64,000 bases of DNA from Gibbula magus. Its lineage: Eukaryota > Mollusca > Gastropoda > Trochida > Trochidae. The position numbers and the translations under genes were made by a program. The notes beneath the pieces are model-generated. The model was not told the DNA's origin, ran no database searches, and saw only the letters and a list, made by a program, of their open reading frames with translations. Positions 57,579-64,000 of the stretch are shown here, piece after piece (positions within the stretch are counted from its first letter, which is position 1; the number at the start of each line of letters is the position of its first letter). The DNA is taken from positions 78,939,436-79,003,435 of the forward strand of contig OW388291.1 of NCBI GenBank assembly GCA_936450465.1, in the 5' to 3' direction.

Positions 57579-58560
57579 TGTAATAAATGACCGGTCCCTT
57601 ACTACTAGTTTAAAGTACGTGTAGTTCTTTGCTAATTTTAACATTAGCAATTTAAAGCAATTTTGCATATATGTGCATACGTTATAGAAATACTTATGAA
57701 ACAACTAGACATCAAATTAACTATTTTGTTGTGTTTATTAATGTTGAGAGTCAAATTTTCCATGCAATTGGACAACAACAAAAGAGCTTTAATGTTGTAT
57801 TTGTAATACACGATGTAAGTTTTCACGCCTGGAACAGTTAAATAATTAAATACATATTTTACCTGAATCTATATTCTAATCTTTTATCTAAAAGCCATAA
57901 TGAATGAATATTAATACTAGGTTATATTAAAAAAACATTAATAAAGATAAATCATTGATATGCAGGATGAACTAATTTCCTAAACCATTTCCCAATCTAT
58001 AACAATTATTGTGCAATTCCGTGTCAAACTATATCCGATTATCCTGATCGATAAGCCATTACCAGTATATATCTATACCATGTCAATGTCAATCCAATTT
58101 CATCAGATTTTATGTAATCAGATCATTAAGTCTAATAACCCAACCTTGTCCTTAGCATTGCACATATTTACCAATGCTGCTGGAGTATTTTCTAAAAAAC
58201 AGAATTTACATGTTTATACACTGTCCTTTTCCGTTATAATGTAATAGATGGATTCAATTCATTAAAGAGATAGAATGGTATGCATCGCCAAATGCAATTT
58301 CCGTTATCTATTAAATGCAGCAATATATTCCAGATTTATTCATACGTAATTTGATTCCGGATTTCCATGTCTGGGTCTGTGTATCGTTGTCTCATGTTCA
58401 GCACTCATGTCTCTATTACACGGTATTCAGTAGAGTACCTCGTTATAACACTCACAGAAGTCACTAAACAGTGAATGGTCGTGTTCTATTGTACTGAAAC
58501 CTTAATAAAATATGTATGAATGAAAACGGGTCTTTGATTTTGAGTACATTTTATTACATT
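57579..58560. other. AT-rich stretch without supported genes
   Basis: Only short frames; nothing recognised. Confidence 0.5.
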
Positions 58561-59131
58561 TTAGCTCATCAGGCGTGAATTAAAGTCCCTAAGGGCTTAT
58601 GGCGTCGAATGGCGTCAGTCCATCCGTCCGTTCATCAATTCTTAAAATTTTGCTTTTTCGACTTCTACTCTGGACAGTACCACTGGTTCTAGATAACTGA
58701 AATGCTGTGTACAGACGTTTTAGCTTATGGGAATTACGAGTACAAATTGTATTTATGGAGACCCCTTGGACCCTAATCAGGGCCTTACAGACCATGACCT
58801 AAAAACATATTATCATCATCTTCTCCAGAACATAAAAGACCTAGAAAACCAAAATGTTATGTACTGACTATTTACTCCAATGTAGATTTTAAATTGTAGA
58901 TATTTGAGTTTTTGGAACCTAATAAGGGCCACAGAGGCCACGACCTAGAATTTTTTAAAATAAATTGTTGATTTAATGCCTCAACCGTCGCGCCCTAAAA
59001 AACCTATTAGTGTCTTCGTTGTCAGAATTAAAAGCCAAAAAACTTAATCTTACGTACATAGACACTGGCCCATGTGGATTATAAATTGTAGATTTGTCAA
59101 CCCTCTGACAATTAAAGCCTGATAAGCTACA
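58561..59131 (+). mobile_element. TAGCTCATCAGG element, copy 2
   Basis: TTAGCTCATCAGG at the left, GGGCTTATGGCGTCG and GTCAGTCCATCCGTCCG near it, repeated ATTGTAGAT and GGGCC blocks inside, and CCTGATAAGCTA at 59118-59129 as the inverted right end. Inverse orientation to 49648-50155. Confidence 0.7.
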
Positions 59132-60019
59132 GAGCCAATGGCTCTATTTTGTTAACACATATACTTGATATTAAACCACTCTTATACAGACAAGTTGGGT
59201 GTTCTGACCTATTGAACTATTGATGATATTATAGCTTACCTTACCATTACAGGTGATTAAATTCGCAGAATTTGAATTATTTACATTCGTATATTTATTT
59301 TTATTCATTTTTATTTTTATAGATTAAAACTTTCTTTACTTACTTTTCACTTTCCCCTTCGATAAACATTCTTAATTGCAATGCACATTCTTTGTATTCT
59401 TATCAATATTGCTATTACAATTTCCAAAACATTGTGTTCTCAATAGTTAAATTACAGCTAAGACATTTCCTGAATCGTGACGTAAAACGCTACTTGAAAT
59501 TATTGCAAAATAAGATGACATTTCTTTTTTAAAATGAGTCGATACAACCGAAGATTCCTTCACTTAAAATATAATGGAATCCATTGATTTGAAAGAATTT
59601 CGGAATTAAATGTTAACGCATGTTTCAATCTTATAAAAACGTTTAACCGTTGGAAGCGAAGTTTTCGTTTTCAGTAATTGAGATGGATCACATGTGACAA
59701 CTGAGCTATTTGTTTAGAAACTAAATCAATGCTATCTTATGCAGATGTTCGATTTAAGTTAACGATTCTCGTCCACTCATAGGTTACCCGCTGGTAGAAA
59801 TCAATGAACCCATTAACGATATCAATCTCAATTAAGTTTTTTTTAATTTCAGTTTCTCAAATGTAACGTCAAACCCTTTTTAGTTTTGAATACACTAGAA
59901 GCAGCAAATACAAACCTGAAAAAATATTGATATTATTTGATTTTATGTGTACTGGTAACAATAGTGCATATTAATAACGCGCATATATCCACGCTCAAAA
60001 GTATGCCCTATGTGGTACC
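59132..60019. other. AT-rich stretch without supported genes
   Basis: Nothing recognised before the minisatellite. Confidence 0.5.
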
Positions 60020-62455
60020 AATAAATTACCAAGAGGTACGGACAACGATACATTACCAGGAGGTACGGACAACGATACATTACCAGGAGGTACGGACAAC
60101 AATACATTACCAGGAGGTACGGACAACAATACATTACCAGGAGGTACGGACAACAATACATTACCAGGAGGTACGGACAACAATACATTACCAGGAGGTA
60201 CGGACAACGATACATTACCAGGAGGTACGGACAACAATACATTACCAGGAGGTACGGACAACAAAACATTACCAGGAGGTACGGACAACAATATCTTACC
60301 AGGAGGTACGGACAACGATATATTACCAGGAGGTACGCACAGCGATACATTACCAGGAGGTACGGACAACGATACATTACCAGGAGGTACGCACAACGAT
60401 ACATTACCAGGAGGTACGGACAACAATACATTACCAGGAGGTACGGACAACAATACATTACCAGGAGGTACGGACAACAATACATTACCAGGAGGTACGG
60501 ACAACAATACATTACCAGGAGGTACGCACAACGATACATTACCAGGAGGTACGGACAACGATACATTACCAGGAGGTACGGACAACGATACATTACCAGG
60601 AGGTACGGACAACAATACATTACCAGGAGGTACGGACAACGATACATTACCAGGAGGTACGGACAACGATACATTACCAGGAGGTACGGACAACAATACA
60701 TTACCAGGAGGTACGGACAACGATACATTACCAGGAGGTACGGACAACAATATATTACCAGGAGGTACGGACAACAATACATTACCAGAAGGTACGGACA
60801 ACGATACATTACCAGGAGGTACGGACAACGATACATTACCAGGAGGTACGGACAACAATACATTACCAGAAGGTACGGACAACGATACATTACCAGGAGG
60901 TACGGACAACAATACATTACCAGGAGGTACGGACAAGAATACATTACCAGGAGGTACGGACAACGATACATTACCAGGAGGTACGGACAACGATACATTA
61001 CCAGGAGGTACGGACAACGATACATTACCAGGAGGTACGGACAACAATACATTACCAGGAGGTACGGACAACGATACATTACCAGGAGGTACGCACAACA
61101 ATACATTCCCAGGAGGTACGGACAACGATACATTACCAGGAGGTACGGACAACGATACATTACCAGGAGGTACGGACAACGACACATTACCAGGAGGTAC
61201 GGACAACAATACATTACCAGGAGGTACTGACAACGATACATTACCAGGAGGTACGGACAACGATACATTACCAGGAGGTACGGACAACGATACATTACCA
61301 GGAGGTACGGACAACAATACATTACCAGGAGGTACGCACGACGATACACTACCAGGAGGTACGGACAACAATACATTACCAGGAGGTACGGACAACAATA
61401 CATTACCAGGAGGTACGGACAACAATACATTACCAGGAGGTACGGACAACAATACATTACCAGGAGGTACGCACAACGATACATTACCAGGAGGTACGGA
61501 CAACGATACATTACCAGGAGGTACGGACAACGATACATTACCAGGAGGTACGCACAACAATACATTACCAGGAGGTACGGACAACGATACATTACCAGGA
61601 GGTACGGACAACGATACATTACCAGGAGGTACGGACAACGACACATTACCAGGAGGTACGGACAACAATACATTACAAGGAGGTACGGACAACGATACAT
61701 TACCAGGAGGTACGGACAACAATACATTACCAGGAGGTACGGACAACGATACATTACCAGGAGGTACGGACAACAATACATTATCAGGAGTACGGACAAC
61801 GATACATTACCAGGAGGTACGGACAACGATACATTACCAGGAGGTACGGACAACGATACATTACCAGGAGGTACGGACAACAATACATTACCAGGAGGTA
61901 CGGACAACAATACATTACCAAGAGGTACGCACAACAATAAATTACCAAGAGGTACGGACAACGATACATTACAAGGAGGTACGGACAACAATAAATTACC
62001 AAGAGGTACGGACAACAATACATTACCAGGAGGTACGCACGACGATACATTACCAGGAGGTACGCACAACGATACATTACAAGGAGGTAAGCACAACGAT
62101 ACATTACAAGGAGGTACGCACAACGATACATTACCAGGAGGTACGCACAACGATATATTACCAGGAGGTACGGACAACAATACATTACCAAGAGGTACGG
62201 ACAACAATAAATTACCAAGAGGTACGGACAACAATACATTACCAGGAGGTACGGACAACAATAAATTACCAAGAGGTACGGACAACAATAAATTACCAAG
62301 AGGTACGGACAACAATACATTACCAGGAGGTACGGACAACAATAAATTACCAAGAGGTACGGACAACAATACATTACCAAGAGGTACGGACAACGATACA
62401 TTACCAGGTGGTACGCACAACGATACATAATTTACAAGGAGGTACGCACAACGAT
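60020..62455. repeat. 27-bp minisatellite, about 90 copies
   Basis: Unit GGTACGGACAACGATACAT plus TACCAGGA. Variable positions are few: GAC/CAC, AACGAT/AACAAT, and AAATTACCAAGA in place of CATTACCAGGA. The last variant is concentrated at the two edges. A one-base deletion occurs near 61790. Open frames of 667 (plus), 849 and 593 (minus) codons result from the 27-base, stop-free unit and have no promoter or start context; I do not regard them as genes. Confidence 0.95.
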
Positions 62456-62629
62456 TCCTTTTTTTATTCTCATTACTCTGGGAAGTATACAACCATAGTT
62501 ACCCTGTCTGCACTTGGTTAACATTCAGAATGTCTTCACTTTCAAACAAGGTACTCAATTGTACTGCTGGGTGAACAGGGGCAGATTTCGAATTTTAATG
62601 TATATTTCCTAGTGTTGCACCACACGTCT

Positions 62630-62790
62630 CACAACTCATGTCTCAGTGTGGGGCAGGTAATAGATCCTTCAACCCGTCAGAGTATCCAGCCATCCGTGTT
62701 CATTGTTGCTCAACTTCACTGACAGTGTTCCAAATCAATAATACACAGGACCATGCGCCACCACGCGGTACTTCTAGTGTCTGCAAATCT
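62630..62790. repeat. Dispersed repeat fragment, also at unit ends
   Basis: CTCAGTGTGGGGCAGGTAAT, then TATCCAGCCATCC and CAATAATACACAGGACCATG match in order, loosely, the words CTCAATGTGGGGCAGG, TTATCCAGCAATG and CAATAGTACCATGC at 27838-27935 (unit 2) and 14828-14935 (unit 1). A dispersed repeat whose end marks the border of the large units. Confidence 0.45.
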
Positions 62791-63024
62791 AACAATTACA
62801 TGTACATCATAAAATAAACAACAAGAATCTCCAGATATGAACATTTTTGCGAATAAAACATTGTGTCGGTGTAGAAAGAGATATTTTACAAGCGCTTCAA
62901 ATGATGCAGGTGTCGCTTGTATCATTCCATTGTATCAGTTTATCTATCATCATTCATTTATCTTGACACTCAGACCTCTACATATCACACTTATATGCGT
63001 TTCTACTAGCCATGTCAGTAGACT

Positions 63025-63076
63025 AATTGCTGCGATACTGCCGAAGCGGCGTTAAACAATAACTCATTCACTCACC
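63025..63076 (+). mobile_element. SINE-like 3' tail
   Basis: ACTAATTGCTGCGATACTGC, GAAGCGGCGTTAAACAATAA and CTCATTCACTCACC: a compact module followed by a short direct repeat of CTCA/TTCA. I recall very similar tails as common in mollusc, especially gastropod, genomes. The 5' part of a SINE is not recognisable upstream. Confidence 0.5.
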
Positions 63077-63216
63077 AATGATCCAATACCAAAAATATGC
63101 ATTATTTTGTCCACATCAGTAGTCGAGAATATTCATATGAAAATATTTCACTTGAAAGTACATGTACAAGAAAACTATCTTCGGCAAAACTTAAACCATA
63201 TCTTATCAAAGAAAAT

Positions 63217-63296
63217 CAAGATATAGTAGATAACCACCTCTTTATTGTGAAAATACAGGATGTTTCAGAGTATATTTTTCCTTCTCATCATGTGAA
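63217..63296 (-). mobile_element. Penelope-like end, degraded copy
   Basis: On the minus strand ATGATGAGAAGG, TACTCTGAAACATCC, TGTATTTTCACAATAAAG and GTGGTTATC follow the pattern of 41342-41463, but the core CTGATGA and stem are mutated. Confidence 0.45.
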
Positions 63297-63299
63297 GTG

Positions 63300-64000
63300 A
63301 ATTATTTTTTGGAAGGCAATTCTGCCGAAACTCAATGAGTGAAAATTATGCTATCGCCTTTTGGCCTTTTGCTGTACTAACTTGAATAGTAATATGAATT
63401 TGACCACACTTCAATGGATGCATTGAATTTCTAGTTTTAATTCTACCATGCCATTGCTGGATATTCGATTCTGATTGATTCTACAGAAAAATCAAAAGCA
63501 TTCGATTCTTAATTGAAACTTCTCTGATGTTAGACGTACTGTACCTCCATTAAAAATTTTACATTAAAAATGTACAACATTCTAGCAGACTTTAACTGAA
63601 ATAACTATTTGGTTGGGATTTGGGCTTACTTGAGACTGGAAGCAAGTCTAGATCTGAATCTTAGAAGGGAGATAACTCTAGTTCTTGCTTGTTAGTACTT
63701 CCGGTTTAGAATGAAAGGATAAGGCGCTAACTTCGATGTTACCGTTTTTTCGTCCTGTGTCTTTACTGTCTATTTTCTGAGTTTAAATTATTTTTGCATT
63801 GGAACAGCATATTAATTGTAGCAGGGATGAGCACGTTGTCAGGTACAAACTCGCGATGAATTCATTTTCTGTAACACTAGTTTCGAAAACGAAAACGAAA
63901 GAAGAAATAATGAAATGTTGTCCATGTAAAAAATCAATTTCATAAAGGTCTAACACCCGCCCATAACTATTTCAATGATCACAACGATACTTTCCATAAA
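63300..64000. other. AT-rich stretch without supported genes
   Basis: No gene seen. Three GAAA words two bases apart (GAAAACGAAAACGAAAG, about 63885-63902) resemble IRF-type sites but have no gene next to them in the window. Confidence 0.4.

Noticed and set aside
60020..62455. CRISPR-like array
   Set aside because: Direct repeats are contiguous with no unique spacers, and the DNA is animal.
59937..62492. Very long open frames (667 plus; 849 and 593 minus codons)
   Set aside because: They are produced by a stop-free 27-base tandem repeat whose length is a multiple of three; frames on both strands are open and change at one-base slips, and no start or promoter context is seen.
63885..63902. 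Triple GAAA, IRF/ISRE-like site
   Set aside because: Simple purine-rich sequence with no adjacent promoter in the window.

Overview
The window is AT-rich animal nuclear DNA and looks molluscan, probably gastropod. The best clue is a short SINE-like tail at 63025-63076 (GCTGCGATACTGCC, then GCGGCGTTAAA and CTCATTCACTCACC), which I associate with mollusc, especially gastropod, genomes. Stretches of CGTCCGTCCG-type and TAGCTCATCAGG-type dispersed repeats agree with this. There are no bacterial operons and no rRNA, tRNA or CRISPR that I can see. Coding sequence is sparse and split by introns; most long open frames are artefacts of tandem repeats.

Layout. 1-2815: the remains of a LINE reverse transcriptase (C-terminal end, minus strand), a possible two-exon minus-strand coding fragment, and repeat ends rich in TAAAC/GTTTA words. 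2821-33604: a tandem array of three very similar large units (unit 1 about 12.1 kb, unit 2 about 13.0 kb, unit 3 truncated at about 5.7 kb); a small diverged fragment of the same unit lies at 40305-40545. The units carry the same set of small candidate exons on both strands, including a KRBA2-like (integrase-type zinc-binding) reading frame, and differ by clean insertions that date after duplication: a CGTCCG-type element, a short retroposon, a TTAA-flanked MITE and a 264-bp retroposon in unit 1; a TIR element carrying its own small three-exon gene, and a TA-flanked MITE, in unit 2. 33605-43600: mostly non-coding, with a 45-bp minisatellite, a 29-bp minisatellite, a fold-back element and MITEs. 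43628-46750: a second TTAA MITE and one plausible protein gene (45498-45899, with an AATAAA signal at 46720). 46750-53900: repeats, hairpins and MITEs. 54506-55883: the best gene of the window, a two-exon gene whose exons join in frame to give a 139-residue protein with a clear signal peptide. 55929-64000: a rearranged MITE, a large hairpin, TAGCTCATCAGG elements, and a 27-bp minisatellite of about 90 copies.

The window therefore looks like repeat-rich intergenic DNA with a local gene-cluster expansion (the three units), most of whose copies are decaying, plus one small secreted-protein gene of unknown function. All calls come from reading the sequence by eye; no alignment or database search was possible.
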